A stretch of DNA of 64,000 nucleotides from Microvelia longipes (lineage: Eukaryota; Arthropoda; Insecta; Hemiptera; Veliidae). A program made the translations under genes and the position numbers. Of the stretch, positions 51,840 to 62,529 are shown piece by piece (positions within the stretch are counted from its first letter, which is position 1; each line of letters opens with the position of its first letter). A model generated the notes under the pieces. The model made no database searches. It saw only the letters and a program-made list of their open reading frames with translations, and was not told the DNA's origin. Location of the stretch: assembly GCA_018340805.1 (NCBI GenBank), contig JACMZG010000008.1:23128225-23192224 (forward strand), given 5' to 3'.

Positions 51840-52460
51840 TTTGGACTCACATCGATTGTTCTCAGATTGTAAATACATTAATTTGATTACCAGTGGTCAC
51901 CCAACCAGGCACTGATCTCGCTCGATCTGCTTAACTATTATGATGCAACAAAACCGAAGATTTAATTGCCATATAGAAATAAAACTTATATACTAAGTAA
52001 TAACTTAGTATACTTACTTAATAATAAGTATAACTTGTATACTTATTCTTTATGTTATGAAATACACTTGTACCAAATTTCAACTACATAAAGTAATTTT
52101 TAGATTTTATAAATTTAAAAAAAAATATATACAAGTCATAAAATAAAACTTGAACTAATACTGACAATGAGATGAAACAAAACATTTTTCTGTGTTTTAT
52201 GAATTTTTGCTGAGTCATTGTTGGGGGTAAATGGCGTCATAACAATTTTTCCGTATAGCACAACTAGATCTAAAGATTATTTTTGTACCAAGTTTCAATT
52301 CTACAGCATAAATACAAACATAGAAACAGAAAATTTGGTGAAAACCATTCAGAAGATATTAAATACACCTGAAACAGATAATTCAGGTGAAATCTCGGAT
52401 TTGGATTTACACATTACTTATAGAATTAAATTGAGACGATTGCTCCTATTTCTGTGTAGT
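51840..52460 (+). repeat. Dispersed repeat family member
   Basis: Shares TGCTGAGTCATTGTTGGGGG, TCCGTATAGCACAACTAGATCTAAAGATT and AAATTTGGTGAAAACCATTCAG-type blocks with 46600-47100 and 59540-59730, and the inverse 60930-60640. The open frame 52218-52595 crosses it but is not conserved in the others. Confidence 0.5.
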
Positions 52461-52829
52461 AGTAATAGTGATAGTAATTTGGGGGGGAATGGTAGTAACT
52501 ACCAGGCAAGTAGCCCACGTTGTTGGGGCCTTTTTGCACCGCTCCCTAAGATAGTGTTCTACTCCTTTAATTCAAGTGTAGGTATTTTTATCTAATCTAG
52601 ACAGAAGAGCCGTGAATTCTATGGTTCCTCTCATGCTTTTCGAGCCAATCATACATATTTTCACTGACTCTACAGTCTAGTGAAAACTGGAACACACGTG
52701 CTCTCACTGTTAAACCAAACCTCCACACACTTTCAACTACAAGGCAGAAGCAGTATAGTATTATAATGAATCTACAATGAGGGTCCTAAATTTGCCTATA
52801 CCCAGTTTCATTTAGGGTAAGGATCTTTT

Positions 52830-52985
52830 AACGTACCTGACAACGCACAGGCTCCAGACCGGCTTTACGTCCTTCTGAAGGACGTGTAAGCATAATTTTT
52901 ATCCTATTCATATTATAAAAATCTAGAGGCCCGTGCTGGATTGAACCCATGACTTAAGTCCATTCATTCTGTGTATTGGCCTGTG
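52830..52985 (-). mobile_element. tRNA-derived SINE-like unit
   Basis: Minus strand: GTCATGGGTTCAATCCAGCAC resembles a Pol III B box (GGTTCRANNC), followed by an A/T linker and TCCTTCAGAAGGACGTAAAGCC, a hairpin and 'GACGTAAAGCCG' tail like that of many animal SINEs. The A box is not certain. No flanking duplication identified. Confidence 0.45.
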
Positions 52986-53518
52986 TATTTCTGTATGCTA
53001 GCATGGAAGGAGAAAAAATGGGGTTGAGGTCAATCAAGAGTTTGTTTAAATAGTTGAAAACAGATAATTTAATGAAAAATAAAATACATAGTTTTAAATA
53101 GAAAACTAATCATCCCAAAATTGTTACATAATGTGTCATATCCATACCACATTGACACTAGTGGACAGCTCATAATGAAGAATAAAAAAGTATGAGCCAA
53201 CATACTATTTGGCACAAATGAGTTGTAGTATGCGTTAGAATAAACAAGGCTCAAATTAAGGTAAGCCAAAAAATAATCAATTAAGGGTTACCCAGGCGCC
53301 TGCCTGTGTGGGAAACCTTAAAAATTGGTTTTGGTCGTACAGAAATTGGAATAAAACAAAATAATAAATTCAACTTAATTTTATTTACCCCCCCCATCCC
53401 TTCCATAAATCAAACTCCCCCCTCCATGATCCCAATCCCATAAGGTCATTTTTCTTTGAAAATTCGCTAAAAAAAGAAGAACAAGGAAGGTAATTTTCAT
53501 ATTATTTAGTACACTACT

Positions 53519-53762
53519 GGCCGCCTCCATGGTTGAGGTCATTAGAGCGATAGTATTATACTAACCTTTGACACCACGGAGTCTGGTTTGCAGCCCAGGT
53601 TACGCTCTCAGTTCATACATAAGATTTTGTCAAATTATACATCACCAACTTTGGATTATACTTTGACGTAATGGGTGCCACAACCGCCTGAGGTAGTTCG
53701 CGCAGGGGCTATCCCTGATGAGCCGCAAGGCTCTAAACGGGTATTATTATTATTATATATAG
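53519..53762 (+). mobile_element. tRNA-derived SINE-like unit with TAT-repeat tail
   Basis: GGCCGCCTCCATGGTTGAGGTC and ATTAGAGCG look like a tRNA 5' half with A box; GGTTTGCAGCCCAGGTTACG is at B-box position. The unit ends CTGATGAGCCGCAAGGCTCTAAACGGG and (TAT)n. Clear SINE layout; family unknown. Confidence 0.5.
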
Positions 53763-54096
53763 TAAACTACTAGCACCCGCCTGGAGGACATTTGAGGAAC
53801 TTCACCAGCAAAAGGAAAAAACTCTTTAACTGTCGACGCCACTGTAAAAAAACATTTCACCTACTTTTTTGAGGATTTACAGCTCTTCTTTGAAAGAGGC
53901 AGTCTTAGACTTTAGGTTGCAGCACATGAATCTGCGATACTGGTTGGGCTCACTAGTGGTAAGTGAAGGTAATTCCTACAAGCACTGTCCTATGAAGGAG
54001 ATTAAAGCCGATGGTTCTGAGCCAGTTTCATAATATAATCTTCAACCCTTTATTAATCTGGGTTAAGGAAAAATTTAGGACCCTCGATAGAGGTGT
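53763..54096. other. Unassigned sequence
   Basis: No gene or repeat structure recognised. Confidence 0.4.
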
Positions 54097-54272
54097 TATA
54101 GTATAACACACAGTTATTATCAGTTTACAGCATGGAAAAATAATGCAAGGAGCCAATGAGGTTAGTCCGGATTTTAAAACACACCCATAATTTTATATCA
54201 GGTCAAACTCATTGGTTCCTCATCACTATTTTCCCACACTGTCAACTAAATATAATTGAGTGCTATACTATA
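54097..54272. mobile_element. Palindromic MITE (TATAGTATA ends)
   Basis: Inverted ends TATAGTATAACAC and the inverse of GTGCTATACTATA. Core CAGCATGGAAAAATAATGCAAGG...CCCACACTGTCAACT. Only TA could be a target duplicate, so a Tc1/mariner-type origin is possible. Confidence 0.7.
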
Positions 54273-54895
54273 AAAATACCTACACATTTTTGTGCCCAAT
54301 GATTTCAAGAGTAGATAAACCTTAATGATTTTTTTTTTTTGGACAAATGTTACATCTGTTAAAGCTAAAGAAACTTATTTAAAAGTCATGGCTTTTCAGT
54401 GGATTATACACAAACCCCCTACATCTGGATTAATAAGGCATAGAACATAGAACACTATCCTTCTAAAAGGGATGTTAAATAGGCCACAATGACCAGGTAT
54501 AACCAATATCACCTCTGTGTAATTAATATCACAGTCACTATGTTGTACATTTACTATGTACACACAGTACAGTATAACAGGTGGTACAGTGTATTAAACA
54601 GGTGATCATATTCCATGTATGCCTTTAATACATAGGTTCTTGCACTGTATTTGTTTAGTCGATCGAGTGAAATTATGTGATAACTTATTAAGCCAAAACA
54701 TCACATCTTCAATGGCGAAGTTTCACGTTTAAAACAAAAAATATATTTAATTAAATTGTGATTTTTTTGTACAATAATTATAAGTTACACTAAAAAAAAT
54801 AATATTCCAAAAATTATTTGATGAAAAACAGTAATATTTAAGTGAAAGAAAAGATTACAGTTAAATACGATCGTCTCTGAAGGTACATACAGGGA

Positions 54896-54950
54896 GATGG
54901 AATCTAAATGGATCCCTGATACACTTATCGGGTATCCATTTAGATTTCAT
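54896..54950. repeat. 25-bp-arm perfect-looking hairpin
   Basis: GATGGAATCTAAATGGATCC pairs with GGATACCC-type inverse ...GTATCCATTTAGATTTCATC across a tiny loop (CTGATACACTTATCGG). Two or three mismatches. Confidence 0.7.
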
Positions 54951-55011
54951 CTTCCTAGTCCTATTGTATGCGATCGGATTCCCTCCACATGGATCCGTGA
55001 ATTTAGAGGTG

Positions 55012-55168
55012 TGTGTCAGTTAACAGCGTGGGAAAATAATGCGTTGGAGCCAAGGAGGTTAGCCCTGGATGATAAACCACACCCATAACTTCATATCTGG
55101 CCAACCTCATTGGTTTCTCAACACTATTTTCCCACCGTCAATTAATTAAAACTGTGTGTTATACTATA
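55012..55168. mobile_element. Palindromic MITE, second copy, 5'-shortened
   Basis: Matches 54110-54272; right end ACTGTGTGTTATACTATA retained, left TATAGTATA end missing. Confidence 0.65.
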
Positions 55169-55940
55169 GCAACTAGAGCTCAACATGGCCAACTAGCTAG
55201 GTGATATATCACCTACTTCTCATTACTCCCACAATTACTATTGATATGAGGTGTCTCTCATAAAGAAAATAACAGTGTCTAAAGGCACTAGGGAGACACT
55301 AACTGGTCGATGTAGTGTTATAACACTATTAGTTCAATGACAATCCAGGATTATGTTTCGTATTAACCCATATATGTAATAAAAACTTACTTTTTCGGTG
55401 TTCGCATATTACTTAGTAGACCTTTTTTAATCGACGAACAAGTTTAATAAATTGTCACAGGTAAAAAACGTGGCGTACACCGATCCTCCTGAGAGGTAGA
55501 GATAGAGTAATCCAATAGAATAACTTCCCTCAATATTTTTGGCGCTACCAACTACTAAGCAGGTACTTATTTAAAACCAAAGCTTTGTAAAATTTTAAAT
55601 AAAACGTATATTAATCAACTTTTTGAGTTCACTAATCGCAATCTAAGCTTAACTTAAACTTATAAATTTAAAGCAAAATATATTCAATTTATTAACTTTA
55701 AATCCGCTCCTATTTTTACAAAAAGTTCGGCTAAAGCATTATTCTAAGGCTAAAGTTCAGGGTTAAAAGTGTTCATCCCGTCATCTTTGTTTATAGAGGG
55801 CGCTGTAAAGTCGAAATGTAGTAAGTTTTTAACTATTTATTACATTCTTTTTATTTAGCTCCTCCAAAACTTTGCGTAAATTTTCCTATATATCTTCTAT
55901 ATATCTCTTAAAATTAACATTAAAATAACAAGAAATATAA
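55169..55940. other. Non-coding; possible promoter-proximal region of the small ORF
   Basis: No gene. AT-rich with TATATATC/ATATATC repeats at 55889-55910 within 50 bp of the ATG at 55941, which could act as a TATA-like element; unproven. Confidence 0.35.
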
Positions 55941-56093
55941 ATGTCTGCAAAGATTTTATTTATTATGTTGGCAATAGTGGTATTTTTGGATTCTTTTTGC
56001 GCATCATCCTACAGCGTCATCTTGTTGAACCAGCATCTAAAATATGATATTTTATTCAGTATTCAAAGCAAATTCAAATTAAATTCATTTTAA
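55941..56093 (+). CDS. Short ORF with signal-peptide-like N-terminus
   Basis: 50 codons. MSAKILFIMLAIVVFLDSFC then ASSYSV. A Lys at position 4, a hydrophobic core of about 13 residues and small residues at 20-22 (C-A-S) match a eukaryotic signal peptide with a likely cut near residue 21. The rest (HLKYDILFSIQSKFKLNSF) is short and may be read-through into an intron if a donor lies near GTCATC (56011) or A|GTATTC (56058). Unlike any mobile-element text here. Could be exon 1 of a secreted protein or chance. Confidence 0.35.
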   Translation: MSAKILFIMLAIVVFLDSFCASSYSVILLNQHLKYDILFSIQSKFKLNSF

Positions 56094-56766
56094 AGTTAAA
56101 AGATAATTGTTTATTGAAAGTTTAATTAGTTATAATCAACGGCTTTACATTTGTGGAGGAATAAGAGATCTTTTGGGAGATACAACGGCAACGACCTTGG
56201 ACTTCGTTTCTCTAATATTTTAACTAGGTAATTGTTTTAAAATTAGAATTTTTCAACAACACCATCAAACACTACTTAATCCATTTATACACTAGGATTT
56301 TTGTTTTTAAAAAACAAAAATGGTTAAAGGGTCATCGGCAACTCCGCGGTTGCCCATTTAGAAGGAGTCTTTTGTGTATTGATTGTCCACATCATTTTTT
56401 CGTTTAATTATTTTTGTTTGCATGGCATTTTGCCATGCATTAAATGGATTTTCATCATTTCGGCTGCTTCGCGGCCATCTCAAACAGAACCGCTTAAACA
56501 AATCAATTAAATAATGTGTTTGCACTGAAAATGCGAGGTGTATTATAATTTAGGTGTTTTAAGACTCCCTGAGAGTGGTTTTACTAAGTCCTATGTCTGT
56601 GTAAGTGCTATGTAAGTGTGAGTGTCATTAATGTGTTTTAGCTAGAGGGCTGAAACTTGTTTAAGAAAAAGCCCAAAGACATATTGCTTTTTATACTCTG
56701 AGGAAGAGATATGAGAGTTCGAAGTGGTTAGAAATGGCTAAGCGAATCCGAATAGTTGAGGAAACG
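56094..56766. other. Unassigned sequence
   Basis: GGTCATCGGCAACTCCGCGG patch at 56328 is GC-richer than its surroundings. No gene recognised. Confidence 0.4.
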
Positions 56767-56774
56767 TTTCGAGG

Positions 56775-57095
56775 CATAGAGATATTATTACTAGAGGGGC
56801 CCAATAGGTTAAATTTCGAAACATTGAAAAAGTTACATGACCATATTTGCTTGTAAATAAAATCAATTAACCAGTACAAAATTACAATAACTTATATAGC
56901 AAAACGTTAAAAATACAATTCACAACACAAATAATGTGCGGGAAGCCGAAATAACTTTTTTTAATTATTACCTTAACTCATTCTAGAAGGAGGTTTTAAT
57001 GAGGTTACATAGAGCCCCTGAGAGCCCCAAAAAAATGTTTCAGGTCTTTCAGTGTATTAAGATAGGCTATGCCCCCTCTAGTATATATCTCTATG
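56775..57095. mobile_element. MITE with 8-bp target duplication
   Basis: Inverted ends CATAGAGATATTATTACTAG and the inverse of 57071-57095 (CTAGTATATATCTCTATG). Flanked by exact TTTCGAGG at 56767-56774 and 57096-57103. 321 bp, no ORF of its own. The 8-bp duplication fits hAT or P superfamily; the CATAG start resembles neither securely. Confidence 0.8.
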
Positions 57096-57139
57096 TTTCG
57101 AGGTATCACCTAGCACCAAATATTATTATACCTTCTATA

Positions 57140-58430
57140 AAGTATAAGATAAGATAAGAATAAACATTTCGTACGCTACTTATAACAATGGGTGGTTATA
57201 ACCAGCAAAAGAAAATATGTCAAAAAAATGAGAATACATAGAATTTAAATTACATAAAATTCATGAACTCTTTTACATCGTAGAATACATTATTTGTAAG
57301 CATTATTTTTATTTCTTTTTTAAATTTATCAGCCGGCAGGTTCCTAGTTTCTTCCGGCAGTATGTTGAACAATTTTATACCTTGGACATTGTGCCCTACT
57401 TCAGATTTTTTTAAGTGGTGGTTAGGTATTACAATTTTATTTTTGTGCCTGGTGTTGTAACTATGAACCTGCTGGTGTTGTTTAAGATCACTTATATTAA
57501 TCTTTATGCATTAGTGCTTTGAATATATATAGATTTACCACAGTTATAATTTTGAGCTCTTTGAATTTGTTTTTACAAGAGTTACGTTTTTCTGATTTTG
57601 TTATTATTCTTAGGATAACTTTTTGTTGTACCTAGTAGAATTTTATTAACATTCGTATGGCCCCATATCAATAGGCCATATGATATTTTACTCTCTACTA
57701 GTGCTCTGTATACCATTACTAAAGTCTCTAGAGGTAAGTACTTACAAAGTTTCCTAAATACATAAGTTACTTTTGCTATTTTTTTACATGTATAATCAAT
57801 GTGATCCCTCCAAGACATTTTTGTATCTATTTTTATGCCTAAGAATAGTAGGCTTTCTTGTTTATCATGTTTTTTAGGGTCATTATTAGCTCTTGTGTTT
57901 TCTCAGTATTCAAGATTAAATTATTTGCTTCCATCCAATGTTGGATCTTGTTAAGGCAGCGCTCTGCGGCTCTCTCAACTAGTTGGAGATTGTTATGAGT
58001 GTGGACTAAATTTTTGTCGTCCGCGTATGCAATCAGTATCTCATCTACCTTTGATTTTTCATTTTTTTCTCTTGTTTCAGGTATGGTTCTAGGTCGTTTA
58101 CTGCTATCAGGTAGAGGATTGGACCGAGATCTGAACTCTGTACAAGGCCACCTTTTACAGCTTCCAGGTCTGATCGTACTCCTCCATATTCAACGTACTG
58201 ATATCTACCCGTCAGGTAACTTTCTAGTATAAGTTGTGCATTGCCTTTTATGTTTAAGATTTTACACTTAGGTATGAGAATGCTAGGTAGGACTTTATCG
58301 AAGGCCTTAGATAGATCTATACATAAAAGCTTGGCATACTCACTTTTTTCAAAAGTTTCTATCACTTTACTGATAACTTTTAGAACTGCTTTTTCTGTGT
58401 TTTTATCCTTCCTGTACGCATACTTAGAAT
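57140..58430 (-). pseudogene. LINE RT and C-terminus, 5'-truncated (CR1/Jockey-like)
   Basis: Minus strand: YAYRKDKNTEKAV, LLCIDLSKAFDKV (motif A), YLTGRYQYVEYGGVRSDLEA, GLVQSSDLGPILYLIAVNDL, LIAYADDKNLVHTHN (YADD intact), then SWRDHIDYTCKKIAKVTYVF, YRALVESKISYGLLIWGHTN, and HSYNTRHKNKIVIPNHH, GIKLFNILPEE, FKKEIKIML to a stop near 57275. The 3' tail ends in a GATAA repeat at about 57140. Upstream it is cut by a TA tract. Several frameshifts. Confidence 0.75.
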
Positions 58431-58492
58431 ATATATTATATAATATATATATAATATTATATTATATATATTATATATTATATATTATATAT
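58425..58492. repeat. TA-rich tract
   Basis: ATATTATATAATATATATATAA-type repeat at the break of the LINE. Confidence 0.85.
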
Positions 58493-59190
58493 AAAGTGAT
58501 ATCTCTTTGTTCTAACTCCTTTATAACTCACAAACCCCTTAATTTTTAAAAGTTATACTAAACCATCACAAAAGTATTATGCTTTAAAATAATTAGGGTA
58601 CAACTACTATCTCCAAAAACGTAGTTTTGAGATATCGCAATTTTAAAGTTTACAATTTTAAATCTGGTCTTTTAGGGCATTTAAATTTTTTTTGAGCTAA
58701 TTTTAATATTTCAAAAATGTCAAACAAAGATAATGCCGCGTACTTATGCAAAATTTGTTTCTTTAAATTTACACGGCTTTAACATTTTAAATAAATGTTA
58801 CATAGTAATAAGTGATTCTCTTCAAGATGATTTTAACCAAGTTTAAACAATATATTTCTGTAAGTCAAATATAAATATAACTTAAATTTTATTTTTGTTA
58901 CTGAACTAGAAGCTAAAATCAAATTTGGAGAGAAGGGTGCGCCTTTACTAACATTCAGAAGTAGGATAGACCACTCAAAACCCTTTAACCACCATAAATT
59001 TTTAAACGGTTGCATAAAAATGTTGCATTTTTATGTTTTCTGGGGCGGTTTAAAGGAACTAATTTGTTGCATATTGATAGAGCCTAATGCTATTGTATTT
59101 TAAGAAACTAAAAATTGTATTAATGCTGAACGTTGAGATGAAAATTGGTTACACATGGCCGATATAACTACCAAGTTTCATCTATTACTT
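58493..59190. other. Non-coding
   Basis: No gene recognised; from about 59120 it belongs to the dispersed repeat family. Confidence 0.4.
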
Positions 59191-59199
59191 TTATTATAC

Positions 59200-59205
<6 letters not shown>

Positions 59206-59291
<86 letters not shown>

Positions 59292-59380
59292 ATATATATT
59301 TATATATATTATATATTATATATAAATTAATATAATATATATATAATATATATATATAATTATTATATATATATATATTA

Positions 59381-59446
<66 letters not shown>
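59206..59446. repeat. TA-dinucleotide microsatellite
   Basis: About 240 bp of (TA)n with interruptions, flanked by (CATA)n. Inserted or expanded within the dispersed repeat. Confidence 0.95.
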
Positions 59447-59452
<6 letters not shown>

Positions 59453-59529
59453 CATGATATATTGTAGTATTGTGTATACCTAAATATGTATAAAATACTT
59501 ATTTTTTCCTTTTATTACAAATTTTTCAA

Positions 59530-59830
59530 ATTTTGCAGTCATTCTTGGTTCGGAAAATATTTTTAAGTGACGTCATTCACTCTAATGACGGATAGGTTGA
59601 AATAAATTTCCGGATAGCATGGCTATAGAACCTAAAGATTGACGTTCTTACGCAGGGAACAACAGACACACACACACAGAAAGGCAAGTTAGTGAAAACC
59701 ACTCAGGTGTACCTATAAAAACCTAAATGGATAGTTTAGGTGAAGTTCCGGACTTTTTGTACACAATACTTTTCCTATATACCTACGGTATAAATGAAGA
59801 AAAGTAAAAAAAGTTCTCCAGGTTCTAGAT
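59530..59830 (+). repeat. Dispersed repeat family member
   Basis: GTGACGTCATTCACTCTAATG..., TTCCGGATAGCATGGCTATAG, CCTAAAGATTGACGTTC, then GTGAAAACCACTCAGGTGTACC. Parallels 52200-52400; the continuation TTTTCCTATATACCTACGGTATAAATGA is inverted at 60645-60680. Confidence 0.55.
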
Positions 59831-60639
59831 AATTGTGTTGTAGGTAAATAAGAATGAGAATAGAATTCTAATATGAAATGAAGAAATAAGGGACAAATGA
59901 AAATAAGAATGTACTGCATGACCTTATATCTATGTAAAAATGTAAAAAAATGAATGTATGACCTAAATGGCTGAATTTAGATAATAATATTGTTAAATCT
60001 GTATTATAAAATTTAAGATACCAAGCGCCTGTAGTACTACGTGGAGCAGGCGCTCTAAATAAATGTATAAAAAAAATAAAATAAAAAAAAGGACATGTTT
60101 TTATGTAATTTTGGATAAATTTATTAATAGCCTAGTAAGTGGCCTCTTTTTGAAACTTAAAAAAATTCTAACTCTCTCATAATTGTGGATTACAAGGAGT
60201 AATTCAAGTAGTACATATAGAGCACAAGTAGTTCTCCGAAAAGTACTCACGGAGTGCAAGTAGTACTCCACATGATTCAGCCGCTGAAGTAAGTAAAGCA
60301 AATGCTATCCTGACTTGGGATTCAAAGCTTAGCCGTAATCAGGGATATTATTAAACTGAGAGGGATTTAAGTTATCGCTTTAGACCATTCGGTCATTGTA
60401 AGATTTACCTGATTTTGAATGATAAACTCTCCTGAAATTATAACTCTGAACTCTGAGAGTAAACCAAAGATAAACAAAATTAACATAGATGAATCACTTT
60501 AGAGTGTAGTGGGAACACTCAATTGATAAGTTTGTGTTTATGATTTAAGTTGGGGGCCTCATCACTAGAGTCTTGAAAAGCACTAGTAGTAAGAACCTAT
60601 TTGCTCTATTATCTACTATAATTTAGATTGTAATTTTAC
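59831..60639. other. Unassigned sequence with a possible SINE/LINE tail
   Basis: CAAGCGCCTGTAGTACTACGTGGAGCAGGCGCTCTAAATAAATG at 60023-60066 forms a GC-rich hairpin followed by an A-rich tail (60068-60092), like a retroposon 3' end. Tandem AAGTAGTACTC-type phrases at 60205-60265. Confidence 0.4.
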
Positions 60640-60930
60640 TTTTCCTCATTTATACCGTATGTATATAGGAAAGGTATTGTGTCTGCACTGAAACCGAGAT
60701 TTACCTCCTCACAAAGTTGTCTGTCTGTATGGGTGATTGTGCCTGTGCCTTACGACCATAGCTCTCAAAGCATTTATGATAGAGTGTAAAACCTAGTACG
60801 AAAATCAATCTTTAGATTTAGTTGTGCTATTCGGCAAATAATGTTTTTGACATCATTAACCGGCAATAATTTCGAATAAATGTTTCGATCCATTCGATCG
60901 AAAATCAATTGGGCACATATAGAAATAATC
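60640..60930 (-). repeat. Dispersed repeat family member, inverted
   Basis: Inverse matches to 59760-59800 and 52230-52300 (AATCAATCTTTAGATTTAGTTGTGC TATTCGGCAA read backwards). Together with 59530-59830 it forms a loose inverted pair. Confidence 0.5.
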
Positions 60931-61245
60931 AAAAGATCAAAAATAAACTAAAAACTTAATATTCCCGGCCTGGATGCGAACAATCTTTAAAATCCCTAGC
61001 CACACAGCCAAGGAAGCTTCCGATCTTAGAGAGGCAATTATTGAAAGATAACCTTACAAAACTACATTCTCTAGGTTAACCATAAAACATCTGTTATTTG
61101 TTTTCAAACATGTCTAAATGTATATTGACTTGTTAAAATTCGATGAATGTATTCTGAGGAATAATTTCTGAAAAAATTATTCTAAAATTTTTCATTTTTA
61201 AGTAGTAGTGGCCTAATTGGTTAGTATTATAATGTAAGTTGTCTA
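60931..61245. other. Unassigned; possible tRNA-like stretch
   Basis: ATTCCCGGCCTGGATGCGAACAATC and AGCCACACAGCCAAGGAAGC at 60961-61020 look like the inverse of a tRNA/SINE (B box then A box), but the match is poor. No gene. Confidence 0.3.
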
Positions 61246-61348
61246 TACTGATGTTTAAGTTTAGGCACTAATGATGACCTCTTGTTAGGTCGAAAGCGCT
61301 CTGTTTTATTGTGAATAAATATCTTAAATGGTGGAGAGACTTTGTATT
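61246..61348 (+). other. Hammerhead-like motif and TGGAGAGACT tail
   Basis: CTAATGATGACCTCTTGTTAGGTCGAAAGCGC (read at 61268-61299 in two parts) followed by TGGAGAGACT at 61332. Same family as 14819-14890. The stem bases change in a compensating way between copies. Confidence 0.45.
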
Positions 61349-61480
61349 CTTACGTTCTTTTGTCTATACTGATGATATAATGACGTTACCGTCGGGCTAT
61401 AACCTGACATGTCAAAAAAATTGTTATCCATAAAAACCCTCCAATTGAATCACCTTAAAAAATCAGCTTGCTTTAACAGC

Positions 61481-61740
61481 TTGTTATTTGATTAATTAAA
61501 CTATCTGACAGTTTCACGCTTCCTCTTGTAGAGTGTACTACTTAAGCCTTTTGTATCCTGTCAATTATTATTTTTAATTTATTGAGTGAACCATCTATGC
61601 ATAGATAAACAATATTAACATAGATGGCTCACTCAAAGATTTAAAAAAAAAAAAAAAAGTTGATGGGATGCAGGAGGCTCAAGTAGAACACTCTGGTGGT
61701 GACAGCGTGAAACTGTCAGATATTTTTATTAACCAAACAA
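61481..61740. mobile_element. MITE with ~115-bp inverted arms
   Basis: TATCTGACAGTTTCACGC (left) and the inverse GCGTGAAACTGTCAGATA (right). Arms continue to a central ACCATCTATGcatagataaac...CATAGATGGCT. An A-tract (61640s) expanded in the right arm. Outer edge near TTGTT/AACAA; target duplication unclear. Confidence 0.75.
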
Positions 61741-61989
61741 CGAGCTGATGGGAATAATCAAGACTTTCCATCCGCTATTCAGCGCTAGAATGATGAGGAG
61801 TCGATGGATGAGTGATCCCAAATAAGGTCTATATGAATTTCGTATAAATTGGTAAAAAGTGAAAAAATTAATTTTTCACTCTTTATTCTCTCCCCTTCCC
61901 CCATACTGTTCCCCCTTGGATTCGAACCTCTAATGTCAATGTTGAATTGTTTGTGTTTCCTTAACTTATCCGTTTGCGCCAACCCGAGA

Positions 61990-62525
61990 TGTTATATTCA
62001 GACAGCAAATTTTAATCCTAAGTTTAAAACAATCAAAATAAATTATTCTTATTTTTTTAAGAAAACGATGGTGCTGCTTCGCGTGATGAGGCCCCCAAGT
62101 TTTGGAAAACAAAAATACATCGCGAATATTATTGATATATAAGAAGATTATCAAAATACATATTATGCACATTATGAAATGAAAGATATAAAATGACGTG
62201 CAAATCCTAATCAGCTTAACTTAAATAATAATAACAGCTTACTTTAAATGTAACTTTGATTAGAATAAACTTGATTTTCACATATTTTTTAGATTTTAGC
62301 GGCTTTTAATAAATTGTTGACTTAGTTTTGCAGTTTTTTTTGGGTAAAACGGTGGTTACGCGAGCGGTTTTACTCGTACTTCGCTTGGGTACTGAAGGTA
62401 AGACTGTTTGCTATATAATTTTACCACGTATACGCAGACAGCCGATCCCCATCGTATCCGTTGCGCATTTAATAATTCAATTTGATTGTTTTAGACTTAA
62501 GATTAAAATTTGCTGTCTGCGCATT
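61990..62525. repeat. ~55-bp inverted repeat, 430-bp spacing
   Basis: CAGACAGCAAATTTTAATCC at about 62000 and its inverse GATTAAAATTTGCTGTCTGC at 62500-62520, each continuing AAGT(T/C)TAAAACAATCAAA. Possible terminal repeats of an element; ends not determined. Confidence 0.55.
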
Positions 62526-62529
62526 TAAT

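Noticed and set aside
52218..52595. 125-codon plus-strand frame as a gene
   Set aside because: It lies in a dispersed repeat and is not conserved in the other copies.
60961..61020. tRNA gene
   Set aside because: B-box-like and A-box-like text are present in inverse but the arms do not fold into a cloverleaf by eye.
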